The notes beneath the pieces are model-generated. The model was not told the origin of the DNA. It made no database searches and saw only the letters and a list, made by a program, of their open reading frames with translations. A DNA stretch of 64,000 bases from Sitta carolinensis (taxonomy: Eukaryota > Chordata > Aves > Passeriformes > Sittidae): assembly GCA_032173965.1 (NCBI GenBank), contig CM063283.1, forward strand, positions 88,277,243-88,341,242, given 5' to 3'. Below are positions 52,674 to 64,000 of this stretch, piece after piece. A program made the position numbers and the translations under genes. Position 1 is the first letter of the stretch. Every line of letters begins with the position of its first letter.

Positions 52674-55600
52674 AATAATTACAAGACTTAATTAATTTTA
52701 TTCCATGGTCCTGGAGTTTTCTGCAGGGTTTCTCTCCTACTTGAAGCTTTTGCAGACTGTAGTGGTAAATCTGATCACTGGTTTAAGTAGCTGTGATCAC
52801 ATTACCTGCACCTTGCACTCTTCTCAGTGGCTGCCTCTACAGAAGCACATTGATTTTTAGCTGACTCTGTTGGTCTTTTCAGTGCTCCTAATAATAAAAG
52901 GCATGAGCAAATAGAAAACCTACTGATCGGTATTTTACACAGATACCCTTTTACAAGAATTAACCGACAGTAAACTACTGTAACAATTGTATTTTTGGTG
53001 TGGGGTGCATCAGGCAAGAAGCAGGAATATCCCTCTGCTACAGCTACAGTACAGACTTCCAAGAGGACTAAGACTGGCCTTGCACAGACACACAGAGCTC
53101 CTCCTGGCTTCATCAACTGCAGAGTTCAGCAGCTGCTGAGTGATCCTGCCTGAAAAACAGCCCTACCAAACAGTGATGCACAGTGCCCTGTCTCCCCAGG
53201 AGCAGCACCTTCTGACTTCTGCCAAGTCTCTCCTGGAGCTTTATGACTTAAGCCCCAGAAAGAAAAATACAGACAAGCAGTGACTTCAAACACTCTCAAG
53301 CCCCTGCCTCAGGGTGAGGGCTCATTCCAGCCTGACACCTGTTCCAGCTCTGCTTGCTCTGTCTATACAGTGGCCCAGTTAAATTAATTTAATATCTTGA
53401 AGTGCAGCATATTTAGAGACCTTTGCTCATTTGGCTCCATCCAACAATAGCAAGTACCTGCAATAGCATGTTGTTGTCTTCACATCATTCAGAAAATAGC
53501 AGGCAGAGCAGAGGAAAGGACAACCAGGTCCCACCCCTCTATAGAAGTCACTGCTAAGGTGCCCCTAACTTGAAAAATAAAAGGCACTTCCAGGCCCACA
53601 AACATTTTCTCTCTGCTTTCTAATGCCTATCTGAAATCTTGGAATTTTGAAAGCTGGACATTTCAGCCTATAGATTTTTAAACACAATGAAGAGCAGCTC
53701 AAAAGCACACATGGAGAATACTGATCCCCATCTTAGGCCATTGCCACCCTCACAGCTTTCCACAGCAGAAGCTGCCACTAGGGAAATCCTAAATGCCAAG
53801 CTGGCTATCAATCAGAAACATTTTTTGCCTCGAGGTGAGAGTATAACTAGGCCAACAGAGATACTCTCTTGTACTGAGCAGAGAGGGAAAAGCTGTACTA
53901 AATAGTGATCTCACAAACTAGACACTCCAAAAAGATCTCAGTGACAGTGTGGTGGGAATAGGACTCCAAGTGCAAATCCTTCTCCAGCAGTTACAGGGCT
54001 AATGTTTCTGCCTTACCACATGTGCCTATAACCAGCCATGCACACTTTGGCTCCAATCTACACTGCTCTAAATGTATCCTTAAAAAAAAAATCTGAAATA
54101 ACTAGCAAAAATACAATCAGTCTGAAAAAGCAGTGAACAATGACAATGGAATGAATATTAACTATGCACAAATATTTCTAATGGAGAGATTAGCTTCCCA
54201 TAACAAACTCTGGGTTTAACCTTCATAACTTCAACAAAGCAAAACCCAGTCACATGAAATTTCAGAGTTGTGGTCTCATGCCAAGGAAAGCTCCTCTGGA
54301 AAGTCTGAGGTAGATCAGCCAAGGCATTTTGAAGATATGAGAGTTCCTGAAAAGTGAAGTGTTCTCCATTTCTTGGACTGTTCCCTAATTTTTTTGGCTC
54401 ACCATAACGTAAAAATGGTTGGCTTAGACATTCCAAATTTGCTTGGCTACTACTGGTGCTTTTGACTAGTTGCAGGCTATTTTATTACTAAATGTGGGTT
54501 TGTGCAAATTCTGAGCACTGCTGTTGTTAACACCACATGTTGGCTTGTGCATGCCACAGGCAAGCCAGCCTGGCCCACTGGAGTCTCCTCCATCACCTCA
54601 TCAGCTGTGCTCAGGAGGCAGCCTGGAAGCCCAGGATTCTTCCCTCAGGTCCAGCTGGGTGTAAGAACTTGGCTGGACTTTACAGATTCCATGGGAGACA
54701 CTCTGTCAGGCTAGAGAAAAATGATCCTGGGGTGCTTCTCATCCTTGCCAGTACCAAAGAGCCTCTCTTGCAAAGGTGAATGAACACCAGACACAGGTTT
54801 CCTCCCCTGACTTAGTGCTGTCCTCTTCCTGCTCCTTCGATCCATACCTAGCCTTACTCTCTGATGAACCAAAAAATTTTTCTCAGTGAACATCCACATA
54901 GTTCCCAACACTTTCCTCCATGGATTACTGATCCAATTTATTTTCCGTTTCCATGCTGATTGCAGAATCTCTGCTGGGGTCTGGGTGCTTCTACTGCTGC
55001 AGATTTCCCCTCTCTGCTCCACTCTTTTGGTCTCCAAAGCCCTCTTCCAGACTAGGAGCCTTGTACACATAGACACAACATAGGATATTAGACTTCTGGA
55101 CAGGAACACCCAGGGGGAAGATTTCAGCCCTCAAGAAGCAAATCTGCTCCCCTGAGCAAACTTTTAATTTATCTGATGAACCCTGGAGAGACTGTGGGTA
55201 AGGAATTCACTCCTGTTGGGGACTGTTCTGTTCACAATCTGGATTTTGATAGCAGATACTATGGCAACCACATGTATCACTTGACACAGCTTTCAGCATG
55301 GTCAACTACTTTAAACAACTCTCCTTAGTCTTTGATATTTCCTTTGTCAATGACTATCACCTGCTACCTTGCCAGGAAAACAAGCAGTGCACAGCTGACT
55401 AGTGGCGGGAAACATTAGGCTATTAAAACACTTCCCGGTGAAGTATGTTTCTACATGGAAACAGTGTTACAAAGAGAGATTCTTTTTGAGATTCACACGT
55501 GCATGACTCCCATTCACAGGAACTATGCAAGTGAATCCAAAGCAAAATAGGCTCGAAAGTGTCTACGATTACCAAGCATTGATCCCACACAGAAAGCACC

Positions 55601-56201
55601 CTTTAAGAATGACAAATCCTTTGACCTTCTGCATCTTACTTTTGCTCTTCAAAACCAAAAGATTTTGCAATGACCACAACCCCTACATTAAAAACCAAAA
55701 CTGGTACTACAATCACCAAAAAACCCCATTAAATAAAAATTATCTACCTAATAGACAGTAAGAACAGAAGTTTTTTTCCACACTTCTTATCCAATTGTGG
55801 ATTCATCAGAGCTCTTATTTGTACCAACTTCAAAATATCACCTTTAATATGCTGATAATCTAACTCAGAGGTGTGCTCTTCTCAGGAGAGACCACACAAT
55901 GCTCAATCGAGTTTTACAAAATGCATAGCCCTGTGCTGGGCCAGCACAAACCTGCGGAGCTCCAAAGAAAAGCTACGGGAAGGGAACTTCTCGCAGTCTC
56001 TCCCGGAGCTCCAGCCTCCACTGCCCTTTGGGAAGGGTGCTCCCCAGCCCCAGCCCGCCTGCCGCCCTGTGAGCTAAGGAAAAGAGCATGAGGAGAATGT
56101 GCAGTCTCTTTCCTCCCCCTCTCAATCCACAGAGGGCGAGTCACAGTCTGACCCTAACTTAACACTCAGGCTGTAAACTTACTTAACACTTGTAGAAGAA
56201 C

Positions 56202-56220
56202 TTTTTTTTTTTTTTTTTTT
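56202..56220. repeat. T19 homopolymer
   Basis: Nineteen consecutive T residues on the plus strand, in the first intron. Confidence 0.95.
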
Positions 56221-59200
56221 CAACCATACTGAGGGCAGCATATGGCCCATCGACAGGTTTATTATTATAAGACACTTTTTCCACCAGGTTATAGTCTTTT
56301 TTATAAACATATGTTTCAGCACATAATAAAACCCCAAAGAACTGTTTCTAAAATGTGCAGGCACATAAACTACTTTTCAAAGTTTTTCGAGACAATGAAA
56401 GAAACAATGTTTAAAGAGACTTCCATTATTCTAAAGGTCTTTCTCCAAATGTCTTTTAAATCCAAGTGTTCTTGAGAGTTACACATGTTTAAAAAAAAAA
56501 GAAAGAAAAATAAAAATGAGTTCTCTTTGCTAATGCTGCATTCTTCTCTGTTTTGTCAAAGTAATAAATTTTAAATCATTTAGTAAAACTTCTCCTTCCA
56601 CTAACTAGACCTTTCAACCGTGCTTTATATCAGAACATGTGGCTTATGGGTGAAATATAAGATTCCAAAAATCAGGTGGCATATTATAAAGGAAATGTCA
56701 ACACCACCCTGCTACAGTCGTGCAAACTCCTCAGTGCAAAGCCACCCTCAATACTCCGTGTCCTTCAGATGCACTAATAAAGATCTGCCTGTGGAGTCAA
56801 GGTGGTTTGATCACAAACTTCCATCCCTCTGCAAGACTGTATCCAAGTTAAATGTCTGAAAACAAGTCACTGCTTGACTTTCCTATAGACTGCACTGGTG
56901 TTCTTAAAAAAGAAGGCTTCGTGTCTATGCAGATATAATGCAATTTCTGTGCCAGCATCACAGTCTTTAGGGCGAAAAAAAAAGTCACATAGTGTACACT
57001 GCTTTATTCAAAAGAATCCTACACTCCTCTAATTCTTAATGCTTTCCCCCTAGCATCTCACAATATATTTAGCCCAAGCAGGCTTGATTTTAAAAGCCGC
57101 TTCCTCAATACATCAAAACATGACCCAACTCAGGTATGTTTGCCTGCAGCTTTGTTTCCTACCACACAAGTTCAGTCTCCTGTTAACAGGAGCCTGCAGT
57201 TAGAACACAAACTAGGATTCTCTGGAGTCTAGACCTTGAGCCCACGTAGAGGCAGTACAAAACCTTTCACTTGTTTTATGGGACTGGATAACGGACCTGT
57301 GGTTCACTGAAGACACCAGAGGCCTTACAGAATGTATGATACGATATATTAAATACTCCTCAGCACTAAAAAGGAATTTTGCAATTGCTTTGAATGTTTT
57401 ATTGCTATATAGGGTATTTTTGGGAAAGAAAGAACACTTCTTTTCTATGCATGTTTGTTCCCTTCCCCCAGTGATACTCCCCACAAAAGGCAGATGTTTT
57501 AAGACACTGGAAAAAATAATCATACACAATCAGATTTGAAGCTTAAAGAAAAAAAAAATCTCTAATTTTATTTTAGGCATACTGTTATAATTGCCATGCA
57601 TGAGTTTGCATTCTAAGAAAACTCATTTGTTAAAATTAATCACTGACTTCTCAGCCAATTTGTCAGTTAACTACTACTATGTCTGGACATGATTAGTTGG
57701 CTTCACTGGGAGATACAGGGTGCCCTCTATCATGCTTAGACAGGATGAAATCCTAAATCCAGTGAAGCCTTTCAACATTTGCAAGCAACTTATTCACATG
57801 GAGCCAGGACCTCATGGATGCTGCTGCAGGCTCTACTTTTTTCTCCTTTCACAGATTAAGCCTTTCTAGGAGAGAAAAGCCAACAGCTTTGACAATAAAC
57901 GCGCTCTTTCTCCACCAGCAGACAGAGCAATCTGGGGTCCCTGGGCTGTGTTTGGAAACACTTAACTGGCGGCTTCGGTTTGAGGCTAAGATGAGGCATG
58001 ATGTAGGAGGCTTCTGACAAGGGGGCTGGCTCTGCTCATCTAATTGCGGTTACTGCTCCTATGATGTGGAAACCTGTCTATTAGAAACCACATTTCACAG
58101 GTGACTGAACAGCCATCAGATGGTGACAGATTTCATTTGTTACTGACCTCCCTTTCCTGCCACAGCCTAAGGGTGAATGGCCCGATATTCCATAGTCAGC
58201 CCAGAGCCACTGAACTCCTGCTTTGTACAGTGAATTATAAAACATCTGCATTTTTCAGACTGTGTTGAAACAGCACTCTTAACTAGCATTTTCTCATCTA
58301 GGCATTAGCCTCATAAGAGAATGGCAAATGCTTCTCTACTCAATTATGCAAAGTTTGAGGGCATTTTGGACTATGATTGTAGAGTACATCACTACATTTT
58401 TATACACAGAAGGTATTTACTCAGAACATCATGGGCAGATGTGACTTGGTATTTCACAGAGACAGGATCAGAGCCTTTGCTGAGAAACTGATATGACAGT
58501 GACTAGACCAAAAGTAGTGTTTCCAGTGATGGACAGAAAGACAACTCCACTAGCAAAATTAAATACAGTTACTTCAAACTGAGGATCCTGTAAAGAGACC
58601 TCATCAAATTTTACACCCTTCATACCCCTGGCTCCATCAATGACATAATGAATTCAGAAAGTGACAGAACAAATCACCCCGTCTTGCTTAGCCCTCTATA
58701 TCTGGTTGGCCACCTATCTTCCAGCCAGACAAACACATATCAAAGGTGAAGAAGAAACTTTCCTTCCCAAAGTTAACAGCCATTTGGTTGTTACAAAGAT
58801 TTTGTGTTCGTACCTCAGATCACTCACAGTCACTTCACGACCCCAGCTATGTAACACTGTATTCTGGGATAGCATTTGTACAATTTAATACAGTAAACAG
58901 TGCACTGTACAAAACCTGCAGTGAATCCTATTCTGATGACAACCGCAGAGCTATGCAATGAATAACATTTACTTTTAATTTACATTTAGATTTCTTAAGC
59001 ACACCTTCCAGAGAGCACAGTGTGCTAACACACACACAACCAGCCGTACGGCTGCATCTCCAACGAAACACAACAGCAATCAAGGCCACCTCACAGCCAA
59101 GCCCTGTTCCACCTCCCCAGCTCCTCCAAGCCTCTCACCAGCTTCAGCACCCAGTGCTACAGATGAAGAAAATCAGTTTTCTATGGTTGCACCTTAGAAA

Positions 59201-61809
59201 AAGCTAGATCCAAAATACAAAATGTTCACAAACCCAGTAACAAGTATCAGGTATTATATAGTAGCTGTACTCAGTTTTTCACATGATGGTACATTCTAAA
59301 TATGTCACCATGATTTCCACTAGAGGAAGTTGGCATTTATTGTGAAATTAATATATGTAATTAAGTACATGAAGAAGGATTTGCTGAATCTGAACCCTTT
59401 ATTGTAAATCCTTTATGGTGCTGATTTCATCCCATGCCACTCCTTTTACACTTTTAACATAATTTTCAATACATAAAAGGTCGCTGGAAGAAATACTCTT
59501 AACTTCAGTAACCATTTAAACACTTTTGAAAAAAAAAAAAATTACAACTTTCCCATTTCTATCATGGATTGATTGATACCTAAATATGAATTAGAGAATT
59601 TTAAGGAAGCTCAAAACACATTAACATATGAATGGCATACAGAACAATTGCTCTGAATTACTACCAGCAAAATCAAAACACAACTGCTTTTAGTTATGCA
59701 AATTGAAAATGTAGTGTCAGGACTGCAGAGAGCCCAAGAAGTGCAAAGTTCAGGGAAAAGCCATGTATGCAGCTGGTCCAGAAATAACCATAGTCAGATA
59801 AAAGTCTGACAGCAATTATTTGGGGTGAATATTGTACACAGACCACTGCACTAAGCTTCTATAATTAAACAAGGCAAAAGTTCAGATGGTGCCTAATAAG
59901 CCATTTACTACATTAATGATATTCAAGTGTGGCAGTCTAATGCTTGGTAATAACTAACAACAAGGGAAATAATTTAAAGAAAGTATCTGATGTTGTAAAT
60001 TTCTCTCTTTTTCATTCATCAGCACCAATGTTGCCAGCCAGCCGTTCTAACACACTTCAAACACATGAAAGGGATACTGCTTAGTGTCAGGAAGAGCTAT
60101 TTAAGGCTTGTAAACCTTTAGGCTGAGGAAGCCAACAGCCTTACTCAACAAAAACGATCCCTTCACTACAAAAGTGGCAGTAAAGTCAGATTTTCCATTC
60201 CTTGAAGCAAGTCCGTATGTCTTTGTTCCAAAGTCCCAATGCCACAGAAGGAATAATTTTTTATTTTTTTTTTTTTTTGTATCAACAACAGTATATTAGC
60301 AAACCTTTGCAGATCAACAGATTTTTCAACTGACCCTGTTTCCTGGATTTGCCTTCACACTGATCACACAGGCTTTGTACACATCTGTGATTTAAATAGT
60401 ATTTTCAGCAAATTCTTTACAAGATAATTAATATTAGAGAAGTATTTAATGTATTTTGGCTTATTTTTGTCATTAATAGCTAAATACATGGAAAATGAAG
60501 CTATACCATATGCCCAAGTACTTCTCTGTAGACTGCTAGCCAATTCCCTAGCAAGTACAGAGAAGTTTCCAAATCATACTCTGAAAATTACTGCAGAGAG
60601 ATTTGCATACTCTTTCTGATGGGCCAGCAGCATTCCAACAACTCATGTAAAAGTCAGCACGCCCTAATAGTTTATGCAGTAAGCAGCACACACAGCATTA
60701 ATTCACAATGCGATTGTTAGGATGCTACCACCAGGATGCCGTTCTACCTTATTTAACTAATCTGCATTAAAAAAAGCACAAACAAAAGCTGTGGTATTAG
60801 AGTTATTTTTTTTTAATTTTGCTTTCTTGATTTCAAATGAGGAAAAAAGATCACCAGATTTTACTTATGTACAAGTTTACGTTTAACCTAAGAGGGCACA
60901 TAACAATCATTTTGTAGATTCCAAAGAACAAGAGATGAGATGAACATATAACTTCATCCATGATGTCTTTCCACTATGATGTTTACATATGCAACCCTAG
61001 CATCTCTTTAAGCTCCCTTTAAAAAGTCTTTGCAACACTTTCCCTATTGTTTGGCCTTTCTTTTTATGTCCTTGTAGAAAACACATAGCAAACCATAGAT
61101 GTAGAACTCTGTAACCTTGCAACGAACCCCTAACATTTTGTATACATCCTCCAACTCCGAAAGTGCATGGACAATGCTGGGAAATCCTGTCCTCTGCCCA
61201 GATGAAGTGTAGAACAGAAAAGAGTTGTTTGACTACCACACTTAGAGTTTTAGACATCCTAAACTCAATCAGAGAAGACTTCTGCCTACAAATAATTTGT
61301 AGTCTTCACTTACAAGATCTGAAATCCAATGCTTCCACAGCAAATGGCAAGAGGAGACTGACTCCTACAGCAGAGGTGTCCACAAAGTTGTCAACTGCAG
61401 AAATCAGTGTTTGTGTTCCTTGGGTTTGAGCACACAGATACGACTATGACCTCACCTCCAGACCCTTTATTACAGCTTCTCATTCAGCAAGTGTAGCACC
61501 TATTTTCCTAATAGTGCAGCAGTTGGTCTTAACAAGATACACACAAAATTAGTAGGTATCCAAGGCAGGATTTCCATTCAAACAGTATTTTAATCATAAA
61601 CCGCCCATGAAAGAATACCTCTAAACCATACTTCAGATTTACATAAATAATAAAACCCCCTCAAAAAAAAAAACAACCAAAAAAACAAACAACAAAAAAC
61701 TGCATGAGCTCCATTTTTAAATGGAAAAAATGTGGCAATCTTTTCCCCATATCCAAACAGCCCCACACTATGTAAACCAGTTGAATTATTTTCACCTAAA
61801 TTTTCCAAA

Positions 61810-61813
<4 letters not shown>

Positions 61814-61844
<31 letters not shown>
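61814..61844. repeat. (TA)n microsatellite
   Basis: A run of about 15 AT units, continuing as ACATACATATG, about 0.9 kb downstream of the CpG island in the gene's sense. Confidence 0.95.
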
Positions 61845-61848
<4 letters not shown>

Positions 61849-62613
61849 CATATGTATTAAAATTACCTGGATGCAGACACCACGCCTGGAAAGTTTCATT
61901 GCAAAAGGGTTAAAGCTCAGAAAGTTTGAAGACTGAAAAGACTGAAAGACTGAAAAAGGAAAATCAAATTACCTAAACCTTGAGGTTTGCCACTGCCTCC
62001 TGCCTTTCTCTTAGCATTTCCCTCCACATCTGAAATGAGATGACTAAACGTTCCTCCAAGTTATCAACTAAATTACTTGAATGAGTAACGCAACCAAATT
62101 TTTTCTAGTACCGAAAGAAACACATTGTCACAACAAAATGAACTAGAAATGGTAGCTGAGCATTAGAGACTATAACATTCCCGGTAAATTATAAAACGAC
62201 ACCACAGAAGTGATCCACACCGCTTAACAGAGGTGAATTCGCCAAGACTTTCTTTTTTTTCCTTTGAGAACATCGATTTTTATATGCTACCACAGCTGCC
62301 TAACTATTGATAAGAGCAATCTGCAAAAGCAAATATAGAACTAACAGAACACCCTTGAAAAGCAACCACAAAAAAAGGGTCTCATTTAAATTCCTGGAAA
62401 GCGCTGCTTCTCTAAACGTATCTATTCAAGCTCTCTTGAGCGGTCGAGCCCTCCTAAAGCACACCCTGCACGCTCCCCGCCCGAAACTGTTAAGCCAAGA
62501 AGCCACTAAGCCACGCCACTGAGAACCCATATGGCTTCACCTACAGGGTTTTCCTTCCAGTAAACGTTGCACGGTAGAAATCCTCCCCTTCACCATCACC
62601 GCCCACCCCCCAG

Positions 62614-62661
<48 letters not shown>
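62614..62661. repeat. uninterrupted A48 homopolymer at the CpG-island edge
   Basis: There are 48 consecutive A residues on the plus strand (T48 in the gene's sense), directly after a CACC/CCCCCC-rich stretch and just before the GC-rich island. If the donor at 63047 is used, it lies about 385 bases into the first intron. The length may be affected by assembly or sequencing error. Confidence 0.95.
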
Positions 62662-62662
<1 letters not shown>

Positions 62663-62910
62663 CAAAAGAGAGAAGTGGTCTCCGCCCGGGGTCGCCTCTA
62701 CATACCGCCGGGCGCTCAGGGCTCTCCGGGGCCCTGCCCCCCGAGGTGCAGCAGCCGGGGCGGCGCGGGCGCTCCGCCTCGCCGCGTCCCACGCGGAGCC
62801 GCTCCCCCCGCATGCTGCTGGCCGCCGCACGCACAAAGCGCAGGGCGCGGGCAGCGGCCGGGGGCGGGCGGCACCGCCGATCGGCCGGATCGCGGCGGCA
62901 CGGGCGGCGT

Positions 62911-62956
62911 GGCTCGGCACGGCTCGGTACGGCTCGGCTCGGCACGGCACCGGCAC
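62911..62956. repeat. decamer minisatellite GGCTCGGCAC in the CpG island
   Basis: Successive ten-base units read GGCTCGGCAC, GGCTCGGTAC, GGCTCGGCTC and GGCACGGCAC, with a partial unit after them. Each differs from the first by one or two bases. It lies close to the candidate leader-exon donor. Confidence 0.85.
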
Positions 62957-63046
62957 CGCCCCCGCCCCCGGGAGCCGCCGCCCGCCGGGGCCGCCCCCCG
63001 CGCCGCCGCCCGCTCCTCCCGGGATGGGTACCCCCGCCCCCCGTAC

Positions 63047-63400
63047 CTCGCGGGCGGAGCCGGGCGCTACGGCGGCGGGGTGGGAGGCTGCGCTCGCTGG
63101 CGGGCGGAGGGGGCCGGGAGGACATGCCGGGGCTGCCCCGGGGCCGTGCCGCGCTGTCCCGGCTCATTGTTCGGGAAGGGCAGCGGCGGGAGGGGCGGGA
63201 GCTGCGGCGGGAGGGGGTCGCCCCGGCGGCGAGGGTAGTGCCGCGCTTTCCTCCGCACGGGCAGGGGTCTGGGGACGGCGTTGCATCTTCCGCGAGATGG
63301 GGGAGTGCGTGGGGCCGTTGGCAGCGGGGCATATTCCCCTGCGCAGGCGGGGATGGGGGAATGTGCGGGGATGAGGCGCTGGCGCTGCGCCTTCCCCCGG
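63047..63400 (-). other. ST6GAL2: candidate noncoding first exon of ST6GAL2
   Basis: The first coding exon has an acceptor 57 bases before ATG, so at least one upstream noncoding exon must exist. Inside the CpG island the minus strand shows GAG|GTACGG, a good donor, at 63047/63046. This would make a GC-rich leader exon with an intron of about 25 kb to 38051. The right-hand boundary (transcription start) is not determinable; 63400 is only a placeholder. Additional or alternative leader exons between 38 and 63 kb remain possible. Confidence 0.35.
63188..63217 (+). other. potential G-quadruplex in the CpG island
   Basis: Runs of three to five G occur at 63188-63190, 63192-63195, 63197-63199, 63209-63211 and 63213-63217. 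Loops are short except for one of nine bases. The G-rich strand is the template strand of ST6GAL2. Confidence 0.4.
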
Positions 63401-63720
63401 CGTGGCGTGGCGAGCTGGGGCCACGCTGCACCCTCAGGGGTCTGTGCTGGAGAAGTTCAAAGCGGCAGGGAAAGGTGGGAGGGGCGCGGGCGGGAGTCCG
63501 GCAGCCTTCTTGCCTTGTCTCTGTGCCCCCCGCCTGCCGAGCGCGGAGAGTGCCGGAACCCGGCACCGGGACCCCGGGGGCCGGCCAGGGACGCGGGGTC
63601 TCTCCGTGACCGGTCCGGCAAGTTGAAGGCATGGTGCTTTCCTCAGCCTCCCCCGAGAGCCGGGGCGGTGGAACTCCCGCACTCACGCGGGTGGAAGCGC
63701 CCGCTTTGTTGGCTCTTTAA

Positions 63721-64000
63721 GATTAGGCTCCGTTAATTAAAGAAATATTTTAAGCTTAAAGGTCTCCTGAGAAGAAACACATTAACTCGCTAATAAAGCG
63801 GGTAAGGAAAACAATGCGATGCAGGGCTGTTGGATCAACGAACACAAAGGAAAGGAGAGATCAGAGCGATGCTACCGGAGTGCGGTAGATGCGCCCTCCC
63901 GCCGCCGGACCCACACGGCACTCATCGCTCCGGCGGGACTTCCAGTGTCTGTCCAGCGGCGCAGAAAGAGAAATGTTTTCCGTGCAGTCGTTGCTGTGCT
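63721..64000. other. sequence upstream of the CpG-island core, no gene recognised
   Basis: Composition returns to mixed, with a second smaller cluster of CpG at about 63865-63965. It could be the distal promoter of ST6GAL2 or lead to a neighbour outside the window. Confidence 0.4.
63872..63888. repeat. short inverted repeat upstream of the CpG island
   Basis: CTACCG and CGGTAG flank a five-base spacer. The stem is only six bases, so this could be chance. Confidence 0.3.

Larger units (their letters stand above)
38052..63046 (-). other. large first intron of ST6GAL2 (inferred), no supported exon
   Basis: Between the leader acceptor at 38052 and the CpG island I see no conserved exon, RNA gene or recognisable transposon. 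It holds homopolymers and microsatellites listed separately. It also has several GC-richer patches (about 38.1-38.8, 41.2-41.65, 45.06-45.9, 48.05-48.5, 53.0-53.35 and 54.5-55.1 kb) with short, unconvincing open frames. Its right boundary depends on the candidate donor at 63046. Confidence 0.5.
62680..63720. promoter_or_regulatory. CpG-island promoter region, most likely of ST6GAL2
   Basis: Base composition switches abruptly from AT-rich to very GC-rich with dense CpG between about 62.68 and 63.72 kb, then declines. GC-box type sites are visible, for example CCGCCCCCGCCCCCGGG near 62957 and GAGGGGCGGGAGC near 63190. It lies upstream of the minus-strand gene's leader acceptor and is the only such island in the window. 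No TATA box is evident, as is usual for such promoters. Long open frames here on both strands are a by-product of low stop-codon density. Confidence 0.75.

Noticed and set aside
62541..63736. Open frames of up to 381 codons on both strands at the right edge
   Set aside because: They lie in a CpG island where stop codons are rare, overlap in opposite directions, include the homopolymer as poly-Phe or poly-Lys, and are dominated by Pro/Arg/Gly/Ala without any domain.

Overview
The window looks like a stretch of bird nuclear genome. It has long introns with GT-AG boundaries, AT-rich noncoding DNA, one strong CpG island at the right edge, and decayed CR1 LINE fragments, the typical avian retroposon. 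I found no bacterial, viral or organellar gene organisation. The species cannot be named from the sequence.

One protein-coding gene is supported, and it runs leftwards on the minus strand. It is ST6GAL2, beta-galactoside alpha-2,6-sialyltransferase 2, a Golgi enzyme of family GT29. Five coding exons join in frame with canonical splice sites: 37994-37049, 33121-33024, 29931-29830, 28736-28562 and 16994-16726. Together they give 1590 bases, encoding 529 residues plus a stop. The product has a short cytosolic tail, one membrane anchor, a variable stem and a catalytic domain with sialylmotifs L, S, III and VS. The start codon lies 57 bases inside an exon whose acceptor is at 38052-38053. The 5' leader must therefore begin in an upstream noncoding exon, most likely in the CpG island at about 62.7-63.7 kb, where a GAG|GTACGG donor sits at 63047. 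A roughly 25 kb first intron would separate promoter and coding sequence. The 3' untranslated region probably extends about 4.7 kb, to an AATAAA at 12074-12069.

Layout from left to right: 1-12.0 kb is intergenic DNA beyond the gene's 3' end, with two CR1 fragments and two small hairpins carrying CAGGTG boxes. From 12.05 to 16.7 kb is the probable 3' UTR. From 16.7 to 38.05 kb are the coding exons and four introns. These introns hold a probable solo LTR just upstream of the last exon, a truncated U2 snRNA pseudogene, an AT-rich palindrome and a CR1 fragment. From 38 to 63 kb is the large first intron, with homopolymers and microsatellites but no exon I can support. From 62.7 kb to the right edge is the CpG-island promoter.

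No previously undescribed multi-gene system is visible. The items most worth checking are the U2-derived fragment, the LTR-like element with its own polyadenylation signal in sense orientation before the final exon, and the promoter-edge repeats.
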